DNA of 64,000 nucleotides from an uncultured Synechococcus sp. GTDB lineage: Bacteria; Cyanobacteriota; Cyanobacteriia; PCC-6307; Cyanobiaceae. Positions 16,592-26,543 of this stretch are shown one piece after another (position 1 is the stretch's first letter; the number at the start of each line of letters is the position of its first letter). A program made the position numbers and the translations under genes. Under the pieces are notes generated by a model that was not told the DNA's origin, did not search any database, and saw nothing but the letters and a program-made list of their open reading frames with translations. The stretch is taken from assembly GCA_913057985.1 (NCBI GenBank), contig CAJXPL010000003.1, forward strand, positions 62,001-126,000, given 5' to 3'.

Positions 16592-18511
16592 TCAGTCGAG
16601 GGTGACGACAGTGCGATCTTTCTCAGGAACAGCGGTGAATTCAGCCAGAACAGCCTTGAACTCATCACCATCCATGGTTTCCTTTTCGATCAGCAGTTCC
16701 ACCAGGCGATCCATGGCTTCGCGGTTGGCAGCCACAATCTCGACTGTCTCGTCATAACAGCGCTTCACCATGTTGCGCACTTGAACATCAATCTGTTGGG
16801 AGATCGATTCCGACACGTCACTGCGTGACATCAGGTCGCGCCCCAGGAACACTTCCTGGTTGCCGCCCTCGAGGGCAACAGGGCCGAGATCACTCATGCC
16901 GAGTCGGGTCACCATGTTGCGGGCCATCGACGCCACCTGTTGGATGTCGCCACCTGCTCCGGTGGTGACTTCCTGGTGTCCGAACACCACGTCCTCTGCG
17001 GCACGGCCACCCAGGGCTCCCATGATGCGTGCCTTGAGCTGGGCACGGGTGACCAGGGTTTGCTCCTCATCAGGGGAGAACCAGGTCAGGCCTTGGGCCT
17101 GGCCTCGGGGAATCAAGGTGACCTTCTGAACAGGGTCGTGGTCCTTGACCATGGTGCCGATCAGGGCATGACCAACTTCGTGATAAGCGATCAGACGCTT
17201 GCTGCGACCGTCGGTGAGGGGACGACCCTCCATGCCGGCGATGATCCGATCGACAGCGTCGTCGATCTCGCTCAAGCCGATGGCTTCCTTGCGGCGGCGG
17301 GCGGTGAGGATGGCCGCCTCATTCATCAGGTTGGCCAGATCAGCACCGGTGAAGCCAGGGGTGCGGCGGGCAATGCTTTCGAGGGACAGCTCCTCTTCGA
17401 GCTTCTTGTTGCGGCAGTGCACATCGAGGATGGCCAGGCGGCCCTTGATGTCGGGGGCGTCCACGGTGACCTGACGGTCAAAACGGCCGGGACGCATCAG
17501 AGCTGAGTCCAGAACGTCGGGGCGGTTGGTGGCGGCAATGATGATGATGCCGCTGTTGCCTTCGAAGCCATCCATCTCCGTCAGGAGCTGGTTGAGCGTC
17601 TGTTCGCGTTCGTCGTTGCCTCCACCGATGCCGGCACCGCGCTGGCGGCCCACGGCATCAATTTCGTCGATGAAGATCAAGCAAGGGCTGTTTTCCTTGG
17701 CCTTCTTGAACAGATCGCGGACGCGGCTGGCACCCACGCCAACGAACATCTCAACGAACTCGGAGCCAGAAAGGGAGAAGAAGGGAACGCCCGCTTCACC
17801 GGCAATGGCCTTGGCCAGAAGGGTTTTGCCGGTGCCGGGAGGGCCGACCAGCAGAAGGCCGCGGGGAATCTGAGCACCCACTGAGGTGAATCGCTCGGGC
17901 TGCTTCAGGAAGGTGACCACTTCCTGGAGTTCTTGCTTGGCTTCGGTAACGCCGGCCACGTCATCGAACATGACGCCGGTCTCCGCTTCCATCATGAAGC
18001 GGGCCTTGCTCTTGCCGAACTGCATGGCCTGGCCAGGGCCGCCAGGCATGTTGCTGTTGCGGCGGGCCAGGAAGATCAGGGCACCGATAAGCAGCAGCGG
18101 GAAGGCCAGATTGCCCAGCACGCCGAGGGCCGGAGGTGCTGTGCGGGGCGGATGAATATCAAAGCTGATGCCTTCGGTCTTCAGCGTGTTGATCAGCTCA
18201 GGGGCCAGACCAGGAAGGTCAACGCGCAGGCGTTGAACGCGGTTGTCGAGGTCGGGATCGACGGCTTCGATCACGGCGTTGCGGCCCCCGTCGTAGATAT
18301 CAACGGCTGTGACGCGACCGGCCTCGACGTAATCGAGGAAGCGGCCGTAGCTCATCCTTGCCACCGCAGCATTGCGGGGAGCGACGGTGGTGCCATTGCT
18401 GTCCTGGCTGAGGCCGTTGATGCCTCCGTTGCTCACCACCTGCCAGCCGATCAGCAACACGACGCCGATTGGCAACAGCCAGAGGGCAAGAAGGCGCCAG
18501 CGCTGATTCAT
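16592..18511 (-). CDS. ftsH: Thylakoid FtsH metalloprotease
   Basis: This 639-residue AAA+ zinc protease has an N-terminal membrane span (about 8-26), a lumenal domain (about 50-125), a second span (about 131-149), Walker A GPPGTGKT (223-230), Walker B LIFIDEID (278-285), an SRH region with [20 protein letters not shown], and the zinc site HEVGH (444-448). FtsH hexamers degrade damaged D1 in PSII repair. The sequence is of the FtsH2-like type, judged by eye, so the paralogue number is not claimed. It is in the same orientation as, and 57 nt downstream of, the MacB-like gene. Confidence 0.95.
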   Translation of the reverse strand: MNQRWRLLALWLLPIGVVLLIGWQVVSNGGINGLSQDSNGTTVAPRNAAVARMSYGRFLDYVEAGRVTAVDIYDGGRNAVIEAVDPDLDNRVQRLRVDLPGLAPELINTLKTEGISFDIHPPRTAPPALGVLGNLAFPLLLIGALIFLARRNSNMPGGPGQAMQFGKSKARFMMEAETGVMFDDVAGVTEAKQELQEVVTFLKQPERFTSVGAQIPRGLLLVGPPGTGKTLLAKAIAGEAGVPFFSLSGSEFVEMFVGVGASRVRDLFKKAKENSPCLIFIDEIDAVGRQRGAGIGGGNDEREQTLNQLLTEMDGFEGNSGIIIIAATNRPDVLDSALMRPGRFDRQVTVDAPDIKGRLAILDVHCRNKKLEEELSLESIARRTPGFTGADLANLMNEAAILTARRRKEAIGLSEIDDAVDRIIAGMEGRPLTDGRSKRLIAYHEVGHALIGTMVKDHDPVQKVTLIPRGQAQGLTWFSPDEEQTLVTRAQLKARIMGALGGRAAEDVVFGHQEVTTGAGGDIQQVASMARNMVTRLGMSDLGPVALEGGNQEVFLGRDLMSRSDVSESISQQIDVQVRNMVKRCYDETVEIVAANREAMDRLVELLIEKETMDGDEFKAVLAEFTAVPEKDRTVVTLD

Positions 18512-18568
18512 GAGCTGAAGAAATTCGTTAACGAGTGTAAAGGAGTTGGACTGATTTCTGAGGCCTGA

Positions 18569-19798
18569 TCAAAGGCTTCTCAGGGCAACAATCGGGTCGA
18601 GCTTTGCAGCGCGTCGGGCTGGAACAACTCCGAAGAACAGCCCGATGGATCCTGAGAGTCCAACGGTGACCACCACCATCGTTGCGCCGATCGTTGCTGG
18701 CAGGGGCGTGACCGCCGCCACGAGGCTTACGGTTCCAAGACCCGCCAGCGTGCCGATGGCGCCGCCAAGGCTGGCAAGCACCAGGGATTCCACCAGAAAC
18801 TGCTGCAGAACATCACCGCTGCGGGCGCCCAGGGCTTTGCGCAGGCCGATCTCCTCGGTGCGTTCGCTGACGGACACCAACATGATGTTCATGATCCCGA
18901 TGCCTCCCACCAGCAGGGAGATCCCACCAATGGCCCCGAGCATCAGGGTGAGTCCTCCGGTGATGGTGCCCACGATGGTGAGAGCGTCCTTCTGGGATCG
19001 CACCACGAAGTCGTCGTCCCGGAGAATCCGGTGCCGCTGCCTCAGCAGGTTGTTGATCTGAAAGCTGGCTGCGTTGATGCTGTTTTCATCCCTGGCTTCA
19101 ACACTGATGGAGTTGAGGCTGATGCCATAAATCGGATCCCGACCGGTGATCCGGTTCACCATCGTGGTGATCGGGATGTAGGTGTTTTCGTCCTGGTTGC
19201 TGCCGAACACGGCACCCTTGGGGGCCATCACACCGACCACCTCGAAGCTTTGATTGCCGATGCGCACCTGCTGGCCAATCGCTGAGCCAGTGGGAAACAA
19301 CTTGGTGCGCAGATCCGAGCCGAGCACGGCGATGGCTTTCGCACCGGCCACGTCCTTGGCGTTGATGAAACGGCCCTTGGCCACGTCGAATCCGCGCACA
19401 GGGGGGAACTCCGATGTCGCGCCGAAGACCGCACCCGTGGAACTGCGGGCGCCTGCCTGCACCACCTGATTGGTGTTGATCACGGGCGCCACGCGCTTGA
19501 CGCTGGGAACCTGGGTGGCGATGGCTTCGGCATCTTCCAGCACGAGCGTTTTCGGTCGCGTAACCCCTTGGCGTCTGGCGTTTGTGTTGCCCGGAACCAC
19601 AAACAGCACATTGGCGCCGAGGTTGTTCAACTGGCCTTCAGCCAGCAATTGCGCTCCCCGTCCAACCCCCACCAGTGTGATCACCGAGGCGTTGCCGATC
19701 ACGATGCCCACCATCGTGAGCAGGCTGCGCAGGCGGTTGCTGCGCAGGGTGGACAGGGCCATCCGCACCGTTTCCGTTGCGGGCATGCGCCGGTTCAT
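18569..19798 (-). CDS. MacB-like ABC transporter permease (FtsX domain)
   Basis: This 409-residue protein has a membrane helix near the start (LLTMVGIVIGNASVITLVGVG), a large periplasmic MacB-type domain (about 60-270) and three C-terminal helices of the FtsX family. The diagnostic GGIGIMNIMLVSVSERTEEIGLRKALGARS lies between them. It is a permease without a fused ATPase, so an ATP-binding partner must be elsewhere. Such systems export lipoproteins, peptides or small molecules, and the substrate here is unknown. It lies 13 nt downstream of pyk, so the two are probably cotranscribed. Confidence 0.88.
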   Translation of the reverse strand: MNRRMPATETVRMALSTLRSNRLRSLLTMVGIVIGNASVITLVGVGRGAQLLAEGQLNNLGANVLFVVPGNTNARRQGVTRPKTLVLEDAEAIATQVPSVKRVAPVINTNQVVQAGARSSTGAVFGATSEFPPVRGFDVAKGRFINAKDVAGAKAIAVLGSDLRTKLFPTGSAIGQQVRIGNQSFEVVGVMAPKGAVFGSNQDENTYIPITTMVNRITGRDPIYGISLNSISVEARDENSINAASFQINNLLRQRHRILRDDDFVVRSQKDALTIVGTITGGLTLMLGAIGGISLLVGGIGIMNIMLVSVSERTEEIGLRKALGARSGDVLQQFLVESLVLASLGGAIGTLAGLGTVSLVAAVTPLPATIGATMVVVTVGLSGSIGLFFGVVPARRAAKLDPIVALRSL

Positions 19799-19811
19799 GG
19801 TGTGGCGTCGC

Positions 19812-21263
19812 TCAGATCAGTGTCGCTTGTGCTTCGTTGCCGACGATGCTCACCTTGACCAGATCTGTGGATCCGGAAACGCCGGTGTGGGTGCCTGCGG
19901 ACTGCACCACGAGATCACCCTCCTTGAGTAGATCGAGCTCCTTGGCTTTGACCATCGCCGCCTGGAAGGTCTGCGTGGTGCGTTCGCCCTGGGGAATCAC
20001 CAGCGGTGTCACGCCCCAAACCAGTTGCAGACGACAGGCAACCGTGCGATCAGGGGTGATGGCAAGGATCGGTGCCGCAGGCCGGAATTTGCTCACGTTG
20101 CGAGCTGTGGCCCCACTTCGGGTGAGGGGAAGAATCGCCGAGGCATTGAGCTGGCTGGCGATGGTGCTGACCGCACCGCTCAGGGCATTGGGGATGGTGC
20201 TGGGCAGGTGGCTGTCGATCGAGCGTTGGGGATAGTCCTTCTCGATCCGGCGAGCAATGGTGGCCATGGTTTGCACGGCTTCCACGGGGAAATCCCCCAC
20301 CGCGGTCTCGTTGGAGAGCATCACGGCGTCGGTGCCATCCAGGATGGCGTTGGCCACGTCGCTGACTTCGGCTCGGGTGGGCCGGGGGCTGGAGGCCATG
20401 GAATCCAGCATCTGGGTGGCCGTGATGATCGGGATGCCCAGGCTGTTGGCCTTGCGGATCAGTTCCTTCTGCAGCAACGGCACTTCCTCGGCAGGCATCT
20501 CCACGCCAAGGTCACCGCGGGCCACCATCACGCCGTCACAGAGGGGCAGGATCGAATCGATCTGATCGATGGCCTCAAACTTTTCGATCTTGGCCACAAC
20601 GGGGGTCTCGTGGCCCTGTTCGCGGATCAGTCCGCGAATCTCCTCCATGTCGGAGGGATTGCGCACGAAGCTGAGGGCCACCCAGTCCACCCCCTGGCTG
20701 AGGCCGAAGGCCAAGTCAGCCTTGTCCTTGTCCGTGAGGGCGCGAACGGACAACTGAACGTCCGGGAAGTTGACGCCCTTGTTGTTGGAGAGAACACCGC
20801 CCACGGTGACGGTGCAATGCAAGGTCTGCTGCGCTTTGTCGACGGTATCGACTTTCATCTCAACGCGGCCGTCGTCGAGCAGGATCCGGCTTCCTGCGGT
20901 GACTTCGTCCGCCAGCTTGTCGTAGGTGACTGTTGCGATCGTCTTGTCGCAGCTCACGGGCCGTGAGGTGAGCGTGAACGGATCGCCGTTGGCCAGGGTG
21001 ATCGGGCCCTCGGCAAATCGCCCGAGCCGGATCTTCGGGCCCTGAAGGTCCTGGAGGATGCCGATGGTCTGCCCCAATTCCTCAGACACCTGACGAATGG
21101 TGGCGATGCGTGCGGCGTGTTCGCTGTGGTCCCCGTGGGAAAAGTTCAGCCTGAAGGTGGTGGCACCAGCCTTCACCAGCTCCTTGATCCGCTCCGGACT
21201 CTCCGTGGCGGGGCCGATGGTGGCCACGATCTTGGTCCGTCGGTTCAGGTCGAACTGGCCCAT
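19812..21263 (-). CDS. pyk: Pyruvate kinase
   Basis: Pyruvate kinase transfers phosphate from phosphoenolpyruvate to ADP in the last step of glycolysis. The 483-residue protein has RRTKIVATIGPATESPERI, LNFSHGDHSEHA, the active-site segment VVAKIEKFEAIDQIDSIL, MVARGDLGVEMPAEEV and the ATQMLDSM signature. A C-terminal phosphohistidine-like extension is absent, so it is a standard-length enzyme. Start ATG 21263 (MGQFDLNRR) is preferred to the longer frame because the family starts there. It is followed closely by the MacB-like permease. Confidence 0.96.
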   Translation of the reverse strand: MGQFDLNRRTKIVATIGPATESPERIKELVKAGATTFRLNFSHGDHSEHAARIATIRQVSEELGQTIGILQDLQGPKIRLGRFAEGPITLANGDPFTLTSRPVSCDKTIATVTYDKLADEVTAGSRILLDDGRVEMKVDTVDKAQQTLHCTVTVGGVLSNNKGVNFPDVQLSVRALTDKDKADLAFGLSQGVDWVALSFVRNPSDMEEIRGLIREQGHETPVVAKIEKFEAIDQIDSILPLCDGVMVARGDLGVEMPAEEVPLLQKELIRKANSLGIPIITATQMLDSMASSPRPTRAEVSDVANAILDGTDAVMLSNETAVGDFPVEAVQTMATIARRIEKDYPQRSIDSHLPSTIPNALSGAVSTIASQLNASAILPLTRSGATARNVSKFRPAAPILAITPDRTVACRLQLVWGVTPLVIPQGERTTQTFQAAMVKAKELDLLKEGDLVVQSAGTHTGVSGSTDLVKVSIVGNEAQATLI

Positions 21264-21319
21264 ATCGCGGCTGAAAATCCTTGCGGAAACTACCATCCGG
21301 GCGTTTCCCAACCGGCCCC

Positions 21320-21649
21320 ATGGAGATGAATTCCTATCAGGACGCCGCCCGAAAGACGGCTGCCTACCCGGATGTGGGCCGTAATCCCATCTATCCGACC
21401 CTTGGTTTGACCGGTGAGGCCGGCGAGGTGGCCGACAAGGTGAAAAAGGTGATTCGCGACCGCGGCGGTGTGTTTGATGCCGACACCCGCGAAGCGATCA
21501 AGTTGGAGCTGGGAGATGTGCTCTGGTACGTGGCTCAGCTGGCCAGCGAACTGGGTTATGACCTGAATGAGGTGGCTGACGCCAACCTGCAGAAACTGTC
21601 GAGCCGGGCTGCCCGTGGGCGCATCGGTGGCAGTGGTGACCAACGTTGA
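21320..21649 (+). CDS. MazG-like nucleotide pyrophosphohydrolase
   Basis: This 109-residue all-alpha enzyme has LTGEAGEVADKVKKVIRD (the first acidic metal site) and KLELGDVLWYVAQLASELG (the second), matching the single-domain MazG/MazG-like group. These hydrolyse nucleoside triphosphates to monophosphates and clear damaged or excess dNTPs. The C-terminal RAARGRIGGSGDQR is the usual basic tail. Start ATG 21320, or the Met two codons later. Divergent from pyk. Confidence 0.88.
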   Translation: MEMNSYQDAARKTAAYPDVGRNPIYPTLGLTGEAGEVADKVKKVIRDRGGVFDADTREAIKLELGDVLWYVAQLASELGYDLNEVADANLQKLSSRAARGRIGGSGDQR

Positions 21650-21656
21650 TCTCCTG

Positions 21657-22130
21657 ATGCTCCGTCGACTTGTTTACTTCTTGTGCTGCCTGCCCCTGCT
21701 GCTGGGGCCGGCGCTGCCCTGTGACGCCGCTGAACTTCAGCTCAGTGAGGTTCGCCTGGATCCCTGCGGAGAGCTGGATGCCGGCAATCAACCTGAATTA
21801 AGCCGCCCTGTTGGTGCCAGCTGTTATGTGCTGACAGGAGACGTTGAGAACCGCAGCAAGAACAGCGTCATCGACACCGATGTGTATGCACGGATCCTGG
21901 ATGCCAGTGGTGAACCGGTTCTTCCCAACAGAACCCGTGTGGGATCCATCGGGGATGTGAACCCTGGTCACTCCCCGTTTGCCCTGCGAATCTCAGTGCC
22001 CGCCGGAACCCCAGGGCCCTTTGTGATCAAAAATCCCCGTGCCCGTGGATTCAATGCTCCAGTCCGCAGCCGCGTTGATGTTGACGAGGATGACCTGCTT
22101 CCGTTGGAACGGGGCATCAACCAGACGTGA
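21657..22130 (+). CDS. Exported hypothetical protein
   Basis: This 157-residue protein has a signal peptide (MLRRLVYFLCCLPLLLGPAL, ending CDAA) and a predicted beta-sandwich body: CYVLTGDVENRSKNSVIDTDVYARILDASGEPV resembles a FxLyD/DUF-type immunoglobulin-like domain in which a new property is compared with tethered chains, and SIGDVNPGHSPFALRISVP is the typical last strand. A binding role outside the cytoplasm is an inference. It follows the MazG gene by 7 nt, which suggests one transcript. Confidence 0.65.
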   Translation: MLRRLVYFLCCLPLLLGPALPCDAAELQLSEVRLDPCGELDAGNQPELSRPVGASCYVLTGDVENRSKNSVIDTDVYARILDASGEPVLPNRTRVGSIGDVNPGHSPFALRISVPAGTPGPFVIKNPRARGFNAPVRSRVDVDEDDLLPLERGINQT

Positions 22131-22427
22131 TCACCAGCTGGAGCCCGACATGTAGAAGGCGCTGATCGACTGCCCCACCAGGCTCTGCAACAGGTTCAGG
22201 GCCAGGAAGGCCAGGATGGCGGACAGGTCAATGCCCCCCAGCGGTGGGATCAAACCCCTGAAGGCGTTCAGGTAAGGGTCGGTGATCGCACTCACGCTGC
22301 TGAGCACCGGATTGCCCCAGTCCAGATTCGGGAACCAGCTCAGCAGAACCCGCACGATCAGCACCAAGGAATAGATCTGCAGGGTCTGGGATAGCACCTG
22401 CAGCAAGGTGACGGGGAGAGATTCCAT
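22131..22427 (-). CDS. YggT family membrane protein
   Basis: This 98-residue protein has two hydrophobic helices (about 6-30 and 66-86). The family motif around YSLVLIVRVLLSWFP and the NPVLSSVSAITDPYLNAFRGLIPPLGGIDLSAILAF region are characteristic of YggT (the Ycf19-related group), implicated in thylakoid or cell-division membrane organisation in cyanobacteria and plastids. It abuts its convergent neighbour with no gap and is followed upstream by scpB. Confidence 0.9.
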   Translation of the reverse strand: MESLPVTLLQVLSQTLQIYSLVLIVRVLLSWFPNLDWGNPVLSSVSAITDPYLNAFRGLIPPLGGIDLSAILAFLALNLLQSLVGQSISAFYMSGSSW

Positions 22428-22451
22428 GACGGGGGCTGATCTGTTCCGACT

Positions 22452-22952
22452 TTATGCAGCTTCCGTCAGATCGGTTGCCCCAAGATCAGGAAGCACCGAG
22501 AAGGTGCGGTGAAATTTTTCGGTAAGGCTGAGCCAGTAGGACCGCCCCTCGCTCTGACGACGCCGTTCGATGAAGTCCTGCGCCATCAGTTCCTTGATGT
22601 GGTCGTAGGCCCCCGAGCCCCGCAGATCCACAAGATCCGATTGAAGAATGCGTTTCTTCAGAGCAATGGTGGCGAGGGTTCGCAGGGTTGCTGTGGAGAG
22701 GTTGACCGGCAGCAGGTCTTTGACCAGATCGCCCATGCCCGGCCGCAGCTGCAGCCCGTAGCGACCGCTCTGTTCAACGACCTCCAGGGCGCTGTCCCGT
22801 TGGGCGTAGGAGGCCGTCAGGGCGACGAGGGCTTCTTCAACGGTTCGGCGGTCGGCGTCGGCCAGCTCGGCCAGTTCACCGATGCTGACGGGCCGACCCT
22901 TGAGGTAAAGAATCGCCTCGAGCCGGTTGGGCAGGGATGGAGTCGTCATCAC
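22452..22952 (-). CDS. scpB: Segregation and condensation protein B
   Basis: ScpB is a winged-helix partner of ScpA and SMC in chromosome condensation. The 166-residue protein has LPNRLEAILYLKGRPVSIGELAELADADRRTVEEALVAL and the second winged-helix with TLATIALKKRILQSDLVDLRGSGAYDHIKELMAQDFIERR. Both domains match the family. The start is ATG 22952 or the adjacent second Met. It sits between ilvA and yggT on the same strand, with 36 nt to ilvA. Confidence 0.93.
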   Translation of the reverse strand: MMTTPSLPNRLEAILYLKGRPVSIGELAELADADRRTVEEALVALTASYAQRDSALEVVEQSGRYGLQLRPGMGDLVKDLLPVNLSTATLRTLATIALKKRILQSDLVDLRGSGAYDHIKELMAQDFIERRRQSEGRSYWLSLTEKFHRTFSVLPDLGATDLTEAA

Positions 22953-22988
22953 AGCCCCTCGAGAGCACTCAAGTTACCGCCCTGAAAC

Positions 22989-24518
22989 TCAGAGGAACAG
23001 GCCATAGGCCGGGTTGTTGGTTTCATCCCAGTGGCGATAGCCCAGGGCATTGAGGAATTCGTTCCAGCCCTGCATGTCCTGTTCCGGCACCAGCACGCCA
23101 ACAACGATGCGCCCAACGTCAGCGCCATGGTTTCTGTAGTGGAAGATGCTGATGCTCCAGCCGGGGTGGAGAGCATCCACGAAGCTCATCAAGGCACCCG
23201 GGCGTTCGGGAAATTCGAAGCGATACAGCAGCTCTTTGCATTCGCCGGCACAGGCCGAGCGGGCTGAAGCCGGCAGACGGCCGCCCACCATGTGGCGCAG
23301 GTGAACCTTGGCAAATTCGTTGTCGCTGAGATCGAGGCAGGGGAAGCCGCCACGCTCCAGCTGGCCCAGCAGGGAGGCACGGTCGTTGTCATCGCTGACC
23401 TGCACACCGATGAAGATCTGCGCCGAGGCCCCATCGGTCATGCGGTAGCTGAATTCTGTGAGGCTTCGCTCCCGCAGCAATTCGCAAAGCCGTCTCAGGC
23501 TGCCGGGTGATTCGGGAATCTCCACGGCCAGCATTGCTTCGCGCTCTTCCCCGAGCTCAGCCCGTTCGGCGATGAAGCGCAGCCGGTCGAAATTCATGTT
23601 GGCCCCGCAGGCCACCGCCACCAGATTGCGCCCCGCCAGCTGGCGCTCGGCCACGTCCTGTTTGAGCCCGGCCACCGCTAGAGCACCGGCGGGCTCCAGG
23701 ATTGAACGGGTGTCTTCAAAGACGTCCTTGATCGCGGCACAGATGGCATCGGTGTCGACCCGCACCATCCGATCGACGAACTGCTGGGCCAGCGCAAAGG
23801 TGTGCTCCCCAACCTTTCTCACGGCGACGCCATCGGCAAACAGCCCCACCTGTTCCAGTTCCACCCGCTGCCCTCGCTCGAGGGAGCGGCTCAGGGCATC
23901 GGCATCCACCGGCTCCACGCCGATCACCTCCGTTTCCGGCCAAAGCCGTTTCACGTAGGCAGCGATGCCCGCGATCAAGCCACCGCCACCCACGGCCACA
24001 TAAATCGCGTTGGGTGGCTGCTCGGCCTGGCGCATGATCTCCATGCCGATCGTTCCCTGGCCTGCGATCACTTCCGGATCGTCGAAGGGATGAATGAAGG
24101 TGAGCCCCTCGGCCTTGCAGCGTCGCTGCGCCTCCGCGGAGCACTCGTCGTAGGTCTCGCCATGGAGGACCACGTCACCACCCAGGGCCCGCACGGCGCG
24201 CACTTTCACCTCGGGTGTGGTGCTTGGCATCACGATCACGGCCCGACAGCCAAGCCGCTGGGCACTCAGGGCGACGCCCTGGGCATGGTTCCCGGCACTG
24301 GAGGCAATCACACCGCGCTTGAGCTCGTCTCTGCTGAGCTGCGCCATGCGGTTGTAGGCGCCGCGCAGCTTGAACGAGAACACCGGCTGGAGATCCTCAC
24401 GCTTCAGCCAGACCGTGTTGTTCAGCCGGCGGCTCAGATTGGGTGCGGGATCCAAAGGGGTCTCCCGCGCCACGTCGTAGACGCGGGCACGCAGGATCCG
24501 CTGCAGGTAGTCGGTCAT
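22989..24518 (-). CDS. ilvA: Threonine ammonia-lyase, biosynthetic
   Basis: IlvA is a PLP enzyme converting threonine to 2-oxobutanoate, the first committed step of isoleucine synthesis. The 509-residue length includes the catalytic domain, with the PLP-lysine segment [41 protein letters not shown] and [10 protein letters not shown], and two C-terminal ACT-like regulatory domains (about 340-505) that confer isoleucine feedback control. The start [17 protein letters not shown] is standard. Divergent from dxs, with 80 nt between. Confidence 0.95.
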   Translation of the reverse strand: MTDYLQRILRARVYDVARETPLDPAPNLSRRLNNTVWLKREDLQPVFSFKLRGAYNRMAQLSRDELKRGVIASSAGNHAQGVALSAQRLGCRAVIVMPSTTPEVKVRAVRALGGDVVLHGETYDECSAEAQRRCKAEGLTFIHPFDDPEVIAGQGTIGMEIMRQAEQPPNAIYVAVGGGGLIAGIAAYVKRLWPETEVIGVEPVDADALSRSLERGQRVELEQVGLFADGVAVRKVGEHTFALAQQFVDRMVRVDTDAICAAIKDVFEDTRSILEPAGALAVAGLKQDVAERQLAGRNLVAVACGANMNFDRLRFIAERAELGEEREAMLAVEIPESPGSLRRLCELLRERSLTEFSYRMTDGASAQIFIGVQVSDDNDRASLLGQLERGGFPCLDLSDNEFAKVHLRHMVGGRLPASARSACAGECKELLYRFEFPERPGALMSFVDALHPGWSISIFHYRNHGADVGRIVVGVLVPEQDMQGWNEFLNALGYRHWDETNNPAYGLFL

Positions 24519-24598
24519 CTCACCATTCTTCCAAGGGTTCGATCCAGACAGGATCCGGGTTGGTTCCCGTAGATTGCACGTATTGGAGTTGGCAGTGC

Positions 24599-26530
24599 AT
24601 GCATCTCGGAGATCTGAAGCATCCGAATGAACTGCACGGACTCAGCCCGGCCCAGCTTGAGGATGTGGCTCGGCAGATTCGTGAGCGGCATCTGCAGGTG
24701 GTGTCCACCAGCGGTGGCCACCTGGGGCCTGGCCTGGGGGTTGTGGAGCTGACCCTGGCGCTGTACCAGACGCTGGATCTCGACCATGACCGTGTGATCT
24801 GGGATGTGGGCCATCAGGCCTACCCCCACAAATTGATCACCGGCCGGTTCAACGATTTCGACTCCCTGCGTCAGCAGCACGGGGTGGCGGGTTACCTCAA
24901 GCGCACAGAGAGCGATTTCGACCACTTCGGAGCGGGTCATGCCAGCACCTCCATCTCAGCGGCGCTGGGCATGGCCATGGCGCGGGACAACCGGGGAGAG
25001 TCGTTCAAATGCGTTGCCGTCATTGGTGATGGAGCCCTGACAGGTGGCATGGCTCTGGAGGCCATCAACCACGCCGGACACCTTCCCAACACGCCGCTCC
25101 TTGTGGTGCTGAACGACAACGACATGTCGATCTCTCCGCCGGTTGGTGCGCTTTCGAACGTGCTGAACCGTGCGCGGCTCAGCCCACCGATGCAGTTCCT
25201 CTCAGGGAGTGTTGAGGAAAGCGTTCGGCATCTGCCCTTCATGGGTGGTGAGATCCCTGCGGAACTCAACCGCCTCAAGGGCAGCATGCGTCGCCTCGCG
25301 GTTCCCAAGGTGGGTGCCGTGTTCGAGGAACTGGGCTTCACCTATATGGGGCCGATCGACGGCCACGACATCGGTGAAATGGTGCGCACCTTCCAGGCGG
25401 CCCACCGCGAAGGTGGCCCTGTGCTGGTGCATGTGGTCACCAAAAAGGGCAAGGGCTATCCCTACGCCGAGGCTGATCAGGTGGGCTACCACGCCCAATC
25501 AGCTTTTGATCTCGGCACCGGCAAGGCGATTCCGTCGTCCAAACCCAAGCCCCCCAGCTACAGCAAGGTGTTTGGGCAGACCCTGGTCAAGCTCTGTGAG
25601 CAGAACAGTCGGGTGATCGGCATCACTGCGGCCATGGCCACCGGCACCGGTCTCGATCTGCTTCAGAAGGCCGTTCCAGACCAGTACGTGGACGTGGGCA
25701 TCGCTGAGCAACATGCCGTCACCCTGGCGGCAGGCATGGCCTGCGAGGGGTTGCGTCCTGTCGTTGCCATCTACAGCACCTTCCTTCAGCGCGCTTACGA
25801 CCAGTTGATCCACGACGTGGGCATCCAGAAGCTGCCGGTCACCTTCGTGCTCGATCGTGCCGGCATCGTTGGTGCCGACGGGCCGACCCACCAGGGTCAG
25901 TACGACATCAGCTACATGCGGGCCATTCCCAACTTCACGGTGATGGCACCGAAGGATGAGGCTGAGCTGCAGCGCATGCTGGTGACCTGCCTGCAGCATG
26001 ACGGGCCCACGGCGCTGCGGATTCCGCGGGGCTCCGGGGAAGGCGTGCCCTTGATGGAAGAGGGTTGGGAATCGCTGCCGATCGGCCGCGGTGAACTGCT
26101 GCGGGAAGGCGACGATCTGATGATCGTGGCCTACGGCTCGATGGTGGCTCCTGCCCTGGCCACAGCAACGCTTCTGGAGGAAGCCGGTCTCTCCACCACC
26201 GTGATCAACGCCCGCTTCCTGAGGCCCCTGGATCAGGCGCTGATCCATCCCCTGGCACGTCGCATCCCCAGCGTGGTCACCATGGAAGAGGGAGCCCTGC
26301 CCGGTGGTTTTGGCGCAGCGGTTCTGGAGTCGTTGATCGATCAGGACATCAATGTGTCGATGTTGCGCATCGGCATCCCCGACCAGCTGGTTGATCACGC
26401 CACGCCGCAGCAGAGCAAGGAAGCGCTTGGCCTCACTCCTGCGAAGATGGCTGAACGCATCCTTGAGCGCTTCAGCAGTACTTCGGGTGATCTGCCAGCC
26501 AACGCTTCGATCAAGGCCCTGCAGGCCTGA
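24599..26530 (+). CDS. dxs: 1-deoxy-D-xylulose-5-phosphate synthase
   Basis: DXS joins pyruvate and glyceraldehyde 3-phosphate in the first step of the MEP isoprenoid pathway, which supplies carotenoids, phytol and quinones. The 643-residue protein has the thiamine-diphosphate site [15 protein letters not shown] (about 141-155) and [13 protein letters not shown], the transketolase centre with [33 protein letters not shown] and RIPRGSGEG. Start ATG 24599 (MHLGDLKHP) was chosen in place of an upstream ATG in the same frame because the first 52 residues of the longer frame are low-quality. Confidence 0.95.
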   Translation: MHLGDLKHPNELHGLSPAQLEDVARQIRERHLQVVSTSGGHLGPGLGVVELTLALYQTLDLDHDRVIWDVGHQAYPHKLITGRFNDFDSLRQQHGVAGYLKRTESDFDHFGAGHASTSISAALGMAMARDNRGESFKCVAVIGDGALTGGMALEAINHAGHLPNTPLLVVLNDNDMSISPPVGALSNVLNRARLSPPMQFLSGSVEESVRHLPFMGGEIPAELNRLKGSMRRLAVPKVGAVFEELGFTYMGPIDGHDIGEMVRTFQAAHREGGPVLVHVVTKKGKGYPYAEADQVGYHAQSAFDLGTGKAIPSSKPKPPSYSKVFGQTLVKLCEQNSRVIGITAAMATGTGLDLLQKAVPDQYVDVGIAEQHAVTLAAGMACEGLRPVVAIYSTFLQRAYDQLIHDVGIQKLPVTFVLDRAGIVGADGPTHQGQYDISYMRAIPNFTVMAPKDEAELQRMLVTCLQHDGPTALRIPRGSGEGVPLMEEGWESLPIGRGELLREGDDLMIVAYGSMVAPALATATLLEEAGLSTTVINARFLRPLDQALIHPLARRIPSVVTMEEGALPGGFGAAVLESLIDQDINVSMLRIGIPDQLVDHATPQQSKEALGLTPAKMAERILERFSSTSGDLPANASIKALQA

Positions 26531-26543
26531 AGCTGAGGGCTCG

